The position numbers and the translations under genes were made by a program. A DNA stretch of 17,177 bases from Deltaproteobacteria bacterium (lineage in GTDB: Bacteria > Desulfobacterota > Syntrophorhabdia > Syntrophorhabdales > Syntrophorhabdaceae), in NCBI GenBank assembly GCA_003506795.1, contig DNYO01000206.1, positions 1 to 17,177 on the forward strand, read 5' to 3'. Below the pieces are notes generated by a model. That model made no database searches and had not been told where the DNA came from. It saw only the letters and a program-made list of their open reading frames with translations. Below, piece after piece: positions 5,423 to 13,088 of this stretch. The number at the start of each line of letters is the position of its first letter. Position 1 is the first letter of the stretch.

Positions 5423-7507
5423 ATGGAAACAACGGATCTGAATCTTTTTGTCAGGACTTCAGAAGAAAGCATTTCCGGTTGGAACAGGTCGAAGATCGTT
5501 GATGCGCTCATCAGGGAAACCCTGATCGATCGCGATTCGGCCGAAGAGATAAGCAAAGAAGTAGAGCAGATGATCAGGAAATCCGGGATCGAAGTGATCA
5601 CCGCGCCTCTTATCAGGGAGCTTGTAAATGCAAGACTGATTGAAAAAGGACTCGAGACCTCCCGCAAAATGCATACAAGGCTCGGTATGCCCCTTTATGA
5701 TGTGGATAGCCTCATCCTGCACCCCAACAAGGAGAATGCAAACGTACCCCATGGCCCCGAGGCAACGAACCTGACCCTTGCCGAAGGCATTAAGAAGGAA
5801 TATGCTCTCCTGTCCGTTTTTTCCCAGGAAGTTGCCGATGCCCATATGAACGGCGATATACACCTCCACGACCTTGGTTTTATCGACAGACCGTATTGCA
5901 GCGGTCAATCACTTGAATATATTAAGAAATTCGGTCTTGACCTGCCTCATTCCCTCTCCATGGCCAAGCCTGCGAAGCACGCTGAGGTTCTTCTTGCGCA
6001 CCTTGTCAAGTTTGCCGCGGCACTGCAAAGCCATTTCGCGGGTGCCATCGGCTGGGACGCCATAAACATTTTCTTCGCGCCTTACATAGAGGGGATGAGC
6101 GATGGCGACGTGAAGCAGCTCGCTCAGATGCTCATTTTCGAGTTCTCCCAGCAGGCGGTGGCCAGGGGAGGCCAGGCGATCTTCACCGATATCAACATCT
6201 ATTGGGAGATACCGAAGCATTTTGTCACTGTTCCCGCTATCGGCCCCGGTGGTAAATTCACGGGCAAGACTTACGGAGAGTACGAAAAAGAGGCCCAGCG
6301 CTTTGCCTGGAAACTCTTCGAGGTTTTCAAGGAAGGTGACGGGGCAGGGCGGCCATTCTTCTTCCCGAAGCCGATCGTCCACATCACTGAAAAGTTTTTT
6401 CATACCGACGGACATATGGATTTTCTCAACCTCATTTCGGACGTGGCCTCCGATAAGGGAAATACCTATTATGTTTTTGACCGGGGCGAGACCGCAAAGA
6501 TATCCGAGTGCTGCCGCTTAAGCTTCAAACTCGAAGAGAGCGACCTTCTCGATGCCAGGGAGCCCTGGAGAATGCGTTACTGTGCCCTTCAGAACGTCTC
6601 CCTCAACTTGCCGCGGCTGGCGTATATGGCAAAGAATGACGATACGAAGCTCTTCAACCTCATCACCGAAAGGTTCGTCCTTGCTGTCAGGGCCCATAAA
6701 GAAAAAAGGGTCTTCATGGAGAAGCTCCTCTCCCTTGGTGAAAACGGGCCTCTGGCGCTTCTTACAATGAATCGGGACGGAATGCCCTATCTCAGGTTTA
6801 ACCATGCCTCTCATCTCATCGGCATGGTCGGGCTCAACGAGATGGTACAGATACACACCGGCGAGGAAATGCATGATTCGAAACGGGCCCTCAAGTTCGG
6901 CATCAAGGCGATCGCCCATATGAACCTCCTGACGGAAAAGATGCGCCGCCAGGAAAACATGAAGATTGTCCTTGAGCAGACGCCTGCGGAAAGCACGAGC
7001 TACCGTTTCGCCCGGTTGGACCTTCGGTATTTCTCGCCGCACGCGGGAAGGATCATGAAGGGTGATATCGCCTCCGGAGAGGTGTACTACACCAATTCAA
7101 CACACCTGAATGTCAAGCACGCAATGAATCCCATCGAACGGGTCACTACGGAGGGGCTTTTCCATCCTCTCATCGAGGCGGGTTCGATATCTCACGTCTG
7201 GCTGGGTGAGGCGCAGCCATCGAAAGAGGCCATTGCGGATTTCGTTATCAAGACCTTCAAGCATACAACAAACGACCAGATAGCGTTTTCGCCCGAGTTC
7301 ACGACGTGCAACAAATGCCATAGAACAGGACGCGGCCTTACGGATGCCTGCTCATACTGCGGTTCAACCGATGTAGACGGCATCACGAGGATCACCGGTT
7401 ACTTTACAAAGGTATCAAGCTGGAACAAAGGCAAATTAGGTGAACTCAAAGACCGCTATCGCAATGTAGAATTCTTCTCCGAAAAGCGTAAAGCGGCAAA
7501 CGATTGA
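5423..7507 (+). CDS. nrdD: Anaerobic (class III) ribonucleoside-triphosphate reductase
   Basis: The 694-residue enzyme reduces NTPs to dNTPs with a glycyl radical, supplying DNA precursors without oxygen. Residues about 7-95 form an ATP-cone allosteric domain. Catalytic-barrel cysteines are C159 (PYCSGQ) and C363/C364 (SECCRLSF). The C-terminal zinc knuckle is C629/C632 and C643/C646, followed by RITGY with G659 as the predicted radical glycine and the family ending WNKGKLGELKDRYR. The length is normal. The gene sits downstream of paired NrdR boxes and is followed by a redoxin gene and nrdG in the same orientation (40-bp gap, then a 20-bp overlap), so the three form one operon. The neighbouring redoxin suggests the thioredoxin/glutaredoxin-dependent subclass described for Neisseria bacilliformis rather than the formate-dependent E. 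coli type; this is inference. Confidence 0.95.
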   Translation: METTDLNLFVRTSEESISGWNRSKIVDALIRETLIDRDSAEEISKEVEQMIRKSGIEVITAPLIRELVNARLIEKGLETSRKMHTRLGMPLYDVDSLILHPNKENANVPHGPEATNLTLAEGIKKEYALLSVFSQEVADAHMNGDIHLHDLGFIDRPYCSGQSLEYIKKFGLDLPHSLSMAKPAKHAEVLLAHLVKFAAALQSHFAGAIGWDAINIFFAPYIEGMSDGDVKQLAQMLIFEFSQQAVARGGQAIFTDINIYWEIPKHFVTVPAIGPGGKFTGKTYGEYEKEAQRFAWKLFEVFKEGDGAGRPFFFPKPIVHITEKFFHTDGHMDFLNLISDVASDKGNTYYVFDRGETAKISECCRLSFKLEESDLLDAREPWRMRYCALQNVSLNLPRLAYMAKNDDTKLFNLITERFVLAVRAHKEKRVFMEKLLSLGENGPLALLTMNRDGMPYLRFNHASHLIGMVGLNEMVQIHTGEEMHDSKRALKFGIKAIAHMNLLTEKMRRQENMKIVLEQTPAESTSYRFARLDLRYFSPHAGRIMKGDIASGEVYYTNSTHLNVKHAMNPIERVTTEGLFHPLIEAGSISHVWLGEAQPSKEAIADFVIKTFKHTTNDQIAFSPEFTTCNKCHRTGRGLTDACSYCGSTDVDGITRITGYFTKVSSWNKGKLGELKDRYRNVEFFSEKRKAAND

Positions 7508-7547
7508 AAAGTAACCTCAATTTATCAAAATTTCTTAGGAGGGGCTG

Positions 7548-7811
7548 ATGGGGATAGTGAAGATCTTTTACAAGGATGATTGTCCGATGTGCCCGATGGC
7601 AAAACAACTGAAAGACCATCTTCGGGAAAAGAACGTTGCCGTCGACGATTTCAACGTGGGCACAACGGAGGGTCTTGCCGAGGCGACGTTTTACCGCGTT
7701 ATGGCATTGCCGACCATCCTTGTTGAAGATGAGGCGGAAAATTCTCTTGGCGAATGGAGAGGCAACGTGCCTCATATCGACGAGGTATTGAGTGCCGTTC
7801 ACAGCGCCTGA
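7548..7811 (+). CDS. Glutaredoxin/NrdH-like redoxin
   Basis: An 87-residue thioredoxin-fold protein with the redox motif C12-P-M-C15 and a cis-proline loop ALPT (P55), in the size range of NrdH redoxins. It has a strong ribosome site (AGGAGGGG). Lying between nrdD and nrdG, it is most simply a dedicated dithiol reductant for the reductase active site. NrdH proteins normally serve class I enzymes, so its place in a class III operon matters for which electron donor the reductase uses. The partner reductase (thioredoxin reductase or ferredoxin-linked) is not visible. Confidence 0.85.
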   Translation: MGIVKIFYKDDCPMCPMAKQLKDHLREKNVAVDDFNVGTTEGLAEATFYRVMALPTILVEDEAENSLGEWRGNVPHIDEVLSAVHSA

Positions 7812-8577
7812 TTGCCCTGCCGTAAAGGGGTTCATCGAAACGAGCTTTGTGGATTGGAAGGGACATCTTGCGTCCGTCCTGTTCCTTGGTGGATGTAACT
7901 TCAGGTGTCCCTTTTGTCACAATCGCGATCTCGTTCTCAACCCGGGAGGGCTTGAGGATGTTCCCATTGAATACGTTGTGGCGACGATCAGAAAATACAG
8001 AGCCCAATGGATAGACAATATCGTGGTTACGGGCGGCGAACCGACGATACACATGAATCTCTTCGGGCTCATCGGCCTTCTAAAGAGTGAAGGCATGTCA
8101 ATCAAACTCGACACGAACGGATCAAACCCTTCGGTGGTGAAAGGCCTCGTCAATGACGGCCTTATAGACTGCATTGCCATGGATGTCAAGGGCCCGCTGG
8201 ACCGCTATTCACGATGGTGCGGCATTAACGTGAATGACCGCAAAGTGCGGGAGAGCATCGAATTCATCATGGAGTGCGGAATCGACTATCACTTCAGGAT
8301 GACGGTGGTCCCCTTTCTTCACAGGGAAGAAGACGTCTACACCGTTGCTGCCGAGCTTCAGGGAGCGAAAGACCTCATCATCCAGACATTCAGACCCGAC
8401 GTTACTCTGAACGCGGCTTTTTCCCGCATCAAGCCTTTCCCCGCGGACAAGATGACTCAGATCAAGGCCAATGTATCGGAGATACTTGCCGGCAGCGGGA
8501 AAGAAGAACTGATTAGCCCGCGCAGGCTCGGCATCGCAGGCTCGGAAACCGAACAAGACAATCTCTATCAACAATAA
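7792..8577 (+). CDS. nrdG: Anaerobic ribonucleotide reductase activating enzyme, radical SAM
   Basis: This 261-residue radical-SAM protein has CNFRCPFC (C35, C39, C42) binding the [4Fe-4S] cluster and GGEP (81-84) for SAM. It generates the glycyl radical on NrdD using S-adenosylmethionine and a low-potential electron. It is longer than E. coli NrdG and looks like the NrdG2 / PflA-like type (TIGR02495 family). The start codon is GTG; an in-frame TGA lies immediately before it, so no earlier start is possible. It overlaps the redoxin gene by 20 bp, showing tight coupling. A convergent terminator separates it from rpoD. Confidence 0.92.
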   Translation: MPFTAPDCPAVKGFIETSFVDWKGHLASVLFLGGCNFRCPFCHNRDLVLNPGGLEDVPIEYVVATIRKYRAQWIDNIVVTGGEPTIHMNLFGLIGLLKSEGMSIKLDTNGSNPSVVKGLVNDGLIDCIAMDVKGPLDRYSRWCGINVNDRKVRESIEFIMECGIDYHFRMTVVPFLHREEDVYTVAAELQGAKDLIIQTFRPDVTLNAAFSRIKPFPADKMTQIKANVSEILAGSGKEELISPRRLGIAGSETEQDNLYQQ

Positions 8578-8584
8578 AATCAGG

Positions 8585-8627
8585 AAAACAAAAAAAAGAT
8601 CCTACAGGTTTTTAATGACCTGTTGGA
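8585..8627 (-). terminator. Intrinsic terminator of rpoD
   Basis: On the minus strand the stem TCCaACAGGT / ACCTGTaGGA (9 pairs and one A-A mismatch, loop CATTAAAA) is followed by TC, eight T, G and four T. It lies 54 bp after the rpoD stop. It lacks a U-tract in the plus direction, so nrdG termination there is less certain. Confidence 0.8.
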
Positions 8628-8680
8628 CCTGTCACGAGTAAGGATGAGGCGATAATCAACCGCCTTCGTTCGAATTCCTG

Positions 8681-10198
8681 TTATTCCAGAAAACTTTCCA
8701 GTCTCTTACGCCTTGAAGGATGTTTCAGTTTGCGCAGGGCTTTTGCCTCGATCTGTCGGATGCGCTCGCGGGTCAGTCCGAAGACCTCGCCGACCTCTTC
8801 AAGGGTGTAATCAGTCTTTTCGCCGATACCGAGCCTCATTCGTATGACCTTCTCTTCGCGCGGTGTCAGAGTGGAGAGGACTTTGTCGATCTCCTCCTTG
8901 AGAGATATGCTGACGAGTTCGTTGAAAGGCGAGGGCGACTTAGGATCCGCAATGAAGTCCCCAAGTTTGGATTCATCATCGCCTATGGGCGTTTCAATGG
9001 AGATGGGCTCGTTGGAGACCTTCATGATCTTTCTTACTTTTTCAAGGGGAAGACCGGCCTTTAGAGATATCTCGTCAAGATTCGGTTCCCGTCCAAGCTC
9101 CTGAAAGAGCGAGATGGTGACCTTGGTTATCTTGTTCATTGTCTCCAGAACATGAACAGGAACCCGTATCGTACGCGCGTAGTCGGCTATGGCCCTGGTA
9201 ATGGCCTGACGAATCCACCACGTAGAATACGTTGAAAACTTGTATCCCTTCTGGTAGTCGTACTTTTCGGCCGCCTTCATGAGCCCCATGTTGCCTTCCT
9301 GGATAAGGTCCAGAAAGGAAAGCCCCCGGTTGAGGTACTTTTTTGCGATATTGATGACCAGCCTGAGGTTGGCCTGTATGAGGCGGTTTTTCACGGTTTT
9401 GAGACCATTTTCGATCTCTCCGATCTGCATGAGCCGTTTTTTTACCTTCCGCGCGTCTTTGTCGTCCATGAATTTGAGCTGTCTCTGGACTTTGCGGATA
9501 ATCTCCTCAAGGACCTTTTTGTTAAGATTAAGGTTTATGAGATTTTCCTCGACCTTCTTTTCAAGGGCGTTGAGCTTCTTCTCGTTGAGTTTTCTGGTTG
9601 CCTCGTTGACCTTAACGGAGTTTTTCCGCAGCTCTTCCTTCTTCACGTGCTGGTTCTTGATGCTGTTGATGAGGGAGACCGTCTTCTTCCTGTACTTGTC
9701 CTCATCTTTCTTTGTATAGTTCAGTTCGTCGATGTTCTTGACCACATCGACGATGTTGATGGCCTCTTTTTTCAAGAGCGAGGCTATATCCATCAGTTCC
9801 TGGATAGCGTGAGGCAGGTCGAAGAGGAGGTTTCTGATCATCCGCTCTCCATCCTCGATCCTCTTGGCGATCATGTACTCTTCTTCCGAATTGAGAAGGG
9901 ATACCCGGCCGATGTCTTTGAGATAGGCCCAGATAATATTATCGGTCCGCTCCGAAGGAAACCGCTCCATTTCGCCCCATTCCTGGGACTCTTCTTCGGG
10001 GGCGGCTTCTACCTTTTCTTTGATCGTATCGACGATATCGATGTTGGATTCGGTAAGGAAGTCGAAAATATCTTCAATATCCTCGGGGGAAAAGATGTTC
10101 TGGGGCAAATAGTCGTTAATTTCGTCTGGAGTCAGGTATCCTTTTTCAGTTCCGATGTCTACGAGATGCTGGATCTCACTGTGATTTTTTATCGTCAT
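8681..10198 (-). CDS. rpoD: Primary RNA polymerase sigma factor (sigma-70)
   Basis: A 505-residue sigma factor. Region 1.1 is at about 1-60 with an acidic linker to 80; region 1.2 is TDNIIWAYLKDIGRVSLL (85-102); a Lys/Glu-rich non-conserved region spans about 140-265; region 2 (273-345) has NLRLVINIAKKYLNRG and the -10 recognition helix TYSTWWIRQAITRAI; region 3 follows; region 4 ends with the helix-turn-helix EVGEVFGLTRERIRQIEAKA (467-486) that reads the -35. The presence of region 1.1 and the complete region 4 mark it as the housekeeping factor, not an RpoS-type paralogue. It stands alone here, not behind dnaG/rpsU as in many genomes. Its ribosome site is CGGAG, 5 nt from the ATG. A strong terminator hairpin lies between its predicted promoter and start. 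Confidence 0.95.
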   Translation of the reverse strand: MTIKNHSEIQHLVDIGTEKGYLTPDEINDYLPQNIFSPEDIEDIFDFLTESNIDIVDTIKEKVEAAPEEESQEWGEMERFPSERTDNIIWAYLKDIGRVSLLNSEEEYMIAKRIEDGERMIRNLLFDLPHAIQELMDIASLLKKEAINIVDVVKNIDELNYTKKDEDKYRKKTVSLINSIKNQHVKKEELRKNSVKVNEATRKLNEKKLNALEKKVEENLINLNLNKKVLEEIIRKVQRQLKFMDDKDARKVKKRLMQIGEIENGLKTVKNRLIQANLRLVINIAKKYLNRGLSFLDLIQEGNMGLMKAAEKYDYQKGYKFSTYSTWWIRQAITRAIADYARTIRVPVHVLETMNKITKVTISLFQELGREPNLDEISLKAGLPLEKVRKIMKVSNEPISIETPIGDDESKLGDFIADPKSPSPFNELVSISLKEEIDKVLSTLTPREEKVIRMRLGIGEKTDYTLEEVGEVFGLTRERIRQIEAKALRKLKHPSRRKRLESFLE

Positions 10199-10214
10199 CT
10201 ATTCTCCGGACAGT

Positions 10215-10253
10215 AAAAAATGCCCTAAGTGGTTGGTTCTAGGGCATTTTTTT
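10215..10253 (-). terminator. Terminator-like hairpin in the rpoD leader (possible attenuator)
   Basis: AAAAAATGCCCTA (10215-10227) pairs perfectly with TAGGGCATTTTTT (10240-10252), giving a 13-bp stem with a 12-nt loop; read on the minus strand it ends in six U. It is 16 bp before the rpoD ATG and downstream of the only good rpoD promoter. No gene from either side should end here, since rpoD and uspA diverge. It is symmetric, so it could also stop plus-strand antisense transcription. Confidence 0.75.
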
Positions 10254-10278
10254 GGTTCTTCTCCGTATCTATAGAATA

Positions 10279-10308
10279 AATATAGCAATCGGGGGGTATT
10301 TTTGTCAA
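10279..10308 (-). promoter_or_regulatory. Promoter of rpoD
   Basis: Minus strand TTGACA (10308-10303) and TATATT (10284-10279) are 18 bp apart across a C6 run. Predicted +1 is near 10272, giving a leader of about 74 nt that contains the whole hairpin. Confidence 0.65.
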
Positions 10309-10366
10309 GGCTGATTTTCCGTCTTTGTGAATTCCGCCACGAAGAGAATTATCGGAGAGAATTGGA

Positions 10367-10395
10367 TTGACTAAAGGGCAAAGTGATTATATAAG
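10367..10395 (+). promoter_or_regulatory. Promoter of the uspA-like gene
   Basis: TTGACT (10367-10372), 17-bp spacer, TATAAG (10390-10395). Predicted +1 near 10402; the ribosome site AGGAGGGGG follows about 7 nt before the ATG at 10426. Confidence 0.65.
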
Positions 10396-10425
10396 AGATT
10401 TACTACATGAAGGAGGGGGTCCTCA

Positions 10426-10881
10426 ATGTTCAAGAAGATACTTTGTCCGGTGGATTTTTCCAAATTCACAGAGGAAGTCATTACCTATGCCGCTGACATC
10501 GCGAAGCAGTATGGCGCCGAACTCCATGTGCTCCATGTGATACCCAACCTGACCTATTTCACGCCCTATGAATCCTTCCTTACGCCGGAAAACCTCGTGG
10601 CGGTGGAGAAAAACATCCAGGACGAGGTGGAAAGGGACTTTGGGAAGATATTGAAGCACGTCGATATGGAGATCAAGAAGGTCGTCAAGACTGGTGTCGC
10701 ATTTGTAGAGATTATCGATTATGCGAAATCTGAAGGGATAGACCTCATCGTTATGGGTACTCACGGCCGCAGCGGCATCGAACACATCCTCATTGGCAAC
10801 GTGGCTGAAAAGGTGGTAAGAAAATCACCCTGCCCGGTACTGACCATCCGTCCGAAGGGAAAAGAGTTCAAGATGCCTTAG
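10426..10881 (+). CDS. Universal stress protein, UspA family
   Basis: A 151-residue single Usp domain. The N-terminus KKILCPVDFSKF is the typical first strand, and the nucleotide-binding signature GTHGRSGIEHILIGN (G-x2-G-x9-G-N) is complete with a following SPCPVL strand, so it should be of the ATP-binding class. Such proteins are cytoplasmic dimers linked to stress survival and growth arrest; the partner is unknown. It is expressed alone from its own promoter, divergent from rpoD, and its stop is followed at once by repeat element copy B. Confidence 0.93.
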   Translation: MFKKILCPVDFSKFTEEVITYAADIAKQYGAELHVLHVIPNLTYFTPYESFLTPENLVAVEKNIQDEVERDFGKILKHVDMEIKKVVKTGVAFVEIIDYAKSEGIDLIVMGTHGRSGIEHILIGNVAEKVVRKSPCPVLTIRPKGKEFKMP

Positions 10882-10977
10882 AAGATGGGTAATAGGTAAT
10901 GGGTAATGGGTCATAGACATTGCATGGTATGGTGTCGTCCCCATCACCTAGAACCTATTACCCATTACCTATCTTCT
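10882..10977. repeat. Heptamer-built inverted repeat element, copy B
   Basis: Same architecture as the element at 1708-1818. It starts right after the UspA stop and reaches into the convergent radA gene. The left arm (10882-10916) and the reverse complement of the right arm (10942-10977) both run GAAGAT-GGTAAT-RGGTAAT. Within the left arm four heptamers GGGTAAT / AGGTAAT / GGGTAAT / GGGTCAT stand in tandem. The radA C-terminal codons for I-G-N-G and the TAA stop lie in the right arm. Confidence 0.8.
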
Positions 10978-12289
10978 TCCCCAATTCCTTTACATTTCTT
11001 ATGGTTACTATCTCTATGCCGTCGGAATGACGGACATCACCCGGGCAGAAGATGCGCTTGATGCCTATTCGCTGACATTCCTTGATTCTAAGGTCCATGT
11101 TCACTGTTTTTCTGATCTCACCGGTAAGGCCCACTTCACCGAAGAACGCAGATTCCTGGCCGAGAGTCACCTCCTTGTAGCTGGACAGGATGGATGCAGC
11201 CACGGACAGGTCGATGGCCGGTTCGTTGACCTTCATTCCCCCCGTCACATTGACGTAGATGTCCCTGTCAAAGAAGGGTTTTCCCACAGTTTTCTCGATG
11301 ACGGAGATAAGGATGAAGAGACGGTTGACATCGTAGCCGAGTGAAAGCCGCCTCGGGATGGAAAAGTTCGTCTTCTGGGTGATGGCTTGGACCTCGAGGA
11401 CGATGGGCCGCGATCCGGTGATATAGGGGAAGAGGCTGCTTCCTTCACCAATGTCGCCTCTCTGCGAGATGAAAAACTGTGACGGATTCTCGACACTTAT
11501 AAGACCCTCGCCCGTCATTTGGAATATTCCTACTTCCTCGACGGCACCGTAGCGGTTCTTGATCGTCCTCAGGATCCGGTAGGGGAGCATTTTGTCGCCT
11601 TCGAAGTACAGGACGGTATCGACCATGTGTTCCAAAACCTTGGGTCCCGCTATGACGCCTTCCTTTGTGACATGGCCTATGAAGATGAGGCTTGTGTCGA
11701 GGGCCTTCGCTTCCATCGTGAGGCGCGTGGAAACGTCCTTGACCTGGCCCATGCTGCCGGGCAGCATAGGCAGCTTGGGGTTATAGACGGATTGGACCGA
11801 ATCGACGATGACCAGGGCATAGTGTTTCTCCGTGATTGCCGATATGACATCATCAAGGTGATTCGAGGTAAGAAAAGCGAAGGCGGCCTTGATTCCCAAC
11901 CTTTTTTTTCGGGAAGCCAGTTGTCTGAGAGATTCCTCACCCGAGACATAGAGGACGTCGAGCCCGAGTTCTGTCAGCCTGGATGCGATCTCAAAGCACA
12001 GCGTCGTCTTGCCTATACCAGGGTCCCCGCCCAGCAGAATGGCCGACCCTATCGTCATGCCCCCGCCAAGGACGCGGTCCATTTCTCCTATACCCGACGC
12101 TACCCGTTCTTCATCGGCAAGCTCCTCATCGGACAGGATGACCGGGCGCCGCGGTTCTTTGCCATCGGCCCTTGAGACGGGTGCGACCTCCTTGAACGTA
12201 TCCCATCCCTGGCACATGGGGCATTTTCCGAGCCATTTCAATGTTTCGTGTCCGCAGGCAGTGCAGACAAAGAGGGTTTTTTTTGCCAT
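10958..12289 (-). CDS. radA: DNA repair protein RadA (Sms)
   Basis: The 443-residue protein has all RadA parts: a zinc finger C9/C12/C23/C26, a RecA-like ATPase with Walker A GDPGIGKT (88-95) and Walker B-like LVIVD, the RadA motif at 244-248 and a C-terminal Lon-like domain (from about 300, FGEVGLTGEIRK). RadA is a hexameric helicase that promotes branch migration in recombination. The RadA motif is KNRYG instead of the usual KNRFG, a conservative change. Its ATG is one base after the TAG of the TIM-barrel gene (TAGaATG), so it is the last gene of that translationally coupled run. Its end (IGNG-stop) lies in repeat element B. Confidence 0.95.
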   Translation of the reverse strand: MAKKTLFVCTACGHETLKWLGKCPMCQGWDTFKEVAPVSRADGKEPRRPVILSDEELADEERVASGIGEMDRVLGGGMTIGSAILLGGDPGIGKTTLCFEIASRLTELGLDVLYVSGEESLRQLASRKKRLGIKAAFAFLTSNHLDDVISAITEKHYALVIVDSVQSVYNPKLPMLPGSMGQVKDVSTRLTMEAKALDTSLIFIGHVTKEGVIAGPKVLEHMVDTVLYFEGDKMLPYRILRTIKNRYGAVEEVGIFQMTGEGLISVENPSQFFISQRGDIGEGSSLFPYITGSRPIVLEVQAITQKTNFSIPRRLSLGYDVNRLFILISVIEKTVGKPFFDRDIYVNVTGGMKVNEPAIDLSVAASILSSYKEVTLGQESAFFGEVGLTGEIRKTVNMDLRIKECQRIGIKRIFCPGDVRHSDGIEIVTIRNVKELGKKIGNG

Positions 12290-12290
12290 T

Positions 12291-13088
12291 CTACACCAGT
12301 GCCGCCCCGGTATGGAGCCTGATCAGCCGGAGCTGATATTCGATGAGTTTTACCAGCCATCCCCTTGTTTTCGGCAGCTCCCCGGGCGATACCTCGAAGG
12401 TTATTATACCGTCGTAGCCAAGTCTCCGGACTGTGTTGAGAAACCTGGCGACGGGGAGTTCTCCCCGGCCGAGAAAAAGATGACTTTCGTGGTCGGAGGA
12501 ATCGCTGAGATGGATATTACGCAGTCGACCGGTCTTGAAGACCTTTATGAAGGGGGCGATGATGTCTGTCCCGAAGCTGGCAAGGTGAGTCGTATCGAAG
12601 GTGAAATAGAGGTTGTGCTCTTCACCGAAGACAATCAGATCATTGATATCGTTAAGTATGTATGAAGCAAGCATGAGGCGCCTGCCTGCGCGCGGCATGT
12701 TTTCGATGGTAAGCGCTATATCGCCGCAATCGAGTTCTTTCTGGAAGTCGCGGACACTGTTGAGCCATCGGGTAAAGCTTATTTCCATGGTCAGCCAGGC
12801 GGGAGGATGAAAATTGACCACGCTTGCTTCCAGAACCCTCGCGATGTCGATGGTCCTCTTCAGCTCGTTTACCTTTGTTCCCCATTTCTTCATTTTCAGG
12901 AAAGGGGCGTGTATGGTATGGACAGGAAGTATCTCCCTGCACGCCTGCACCCTGTCCAGGTAGCCGTCATTCATAAAACGCTGGTCTATGACAACCTCGC
13001 ACCCGTCAAACCCCCCTTCGCGGGCGAGCAAAAATATCTCTTCAATGGGAAGATGGTACAGACAGCCTGTAGAAAAGATATATTTCAT
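12291..13088 (-). CDS. Sugar phosphate isomerase/epimerase-like TIM-barrel protein
   Basis: A 265-residue xylose-isomerase-like TIM barrel (AP endonuclease 2 superfamily). Probable metal ligands occur in order along the strands: H60 (TIHAPF), H94 (NFHPP), E129 (TIENMP), D165/H168 (FDTTH), H193 (IHLSD) and E232 (TFEVSP). This set is shared by endonuclease IV, hydroxypyruvate isomerase and myo-inosose dehydratase, so the fold and metal site are secure but the substrate is not. Its ATG overlaps the M24 peptidase stop as ATGA, and radA begins one base after its stop. This suggests co-translation within the run that follows the benzoyl-CoA genes. Confidence 0.8.
   Translation of the reverse strand: MKYIFSTGCLYHLPIEEIFLLAREGGFDGCEVVIDQRFMNDGYLDRVQACREILPVHTIHAPFLKMKKWGTKVNELKRTIDIARVLEASVVNFHPPAWLTMEISFTRWLNSVRDFQKELDCGDIALTIENMPRAGRRLMLASYILNDINDLIVFGEEHNLYFTFDTTHLASFGTDIIAPFIKVFKTGRLRNIHLSDSSDHESHLFLGRGELPVARFLNTVRRLGYDGIITFEVSPGELPKTRGWLVKLIEYQLRLIRLHTGAALV

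Noticed and set aside
9647..10216. A 189-codon plus-strand frame opposite the start of rpoD
   Set aside because: It mirrors the rpoD coding sequence, its composition is what antisense of a Lys/Glu-rich protein gives, and it has no ribosome site or domain.
10401..10413. ACTACATG in the uspA promoter region as a third NrdR box
   Set aside because: Only a half-site matches; the second arm (AAGG) is not complementary and there is no paired box.
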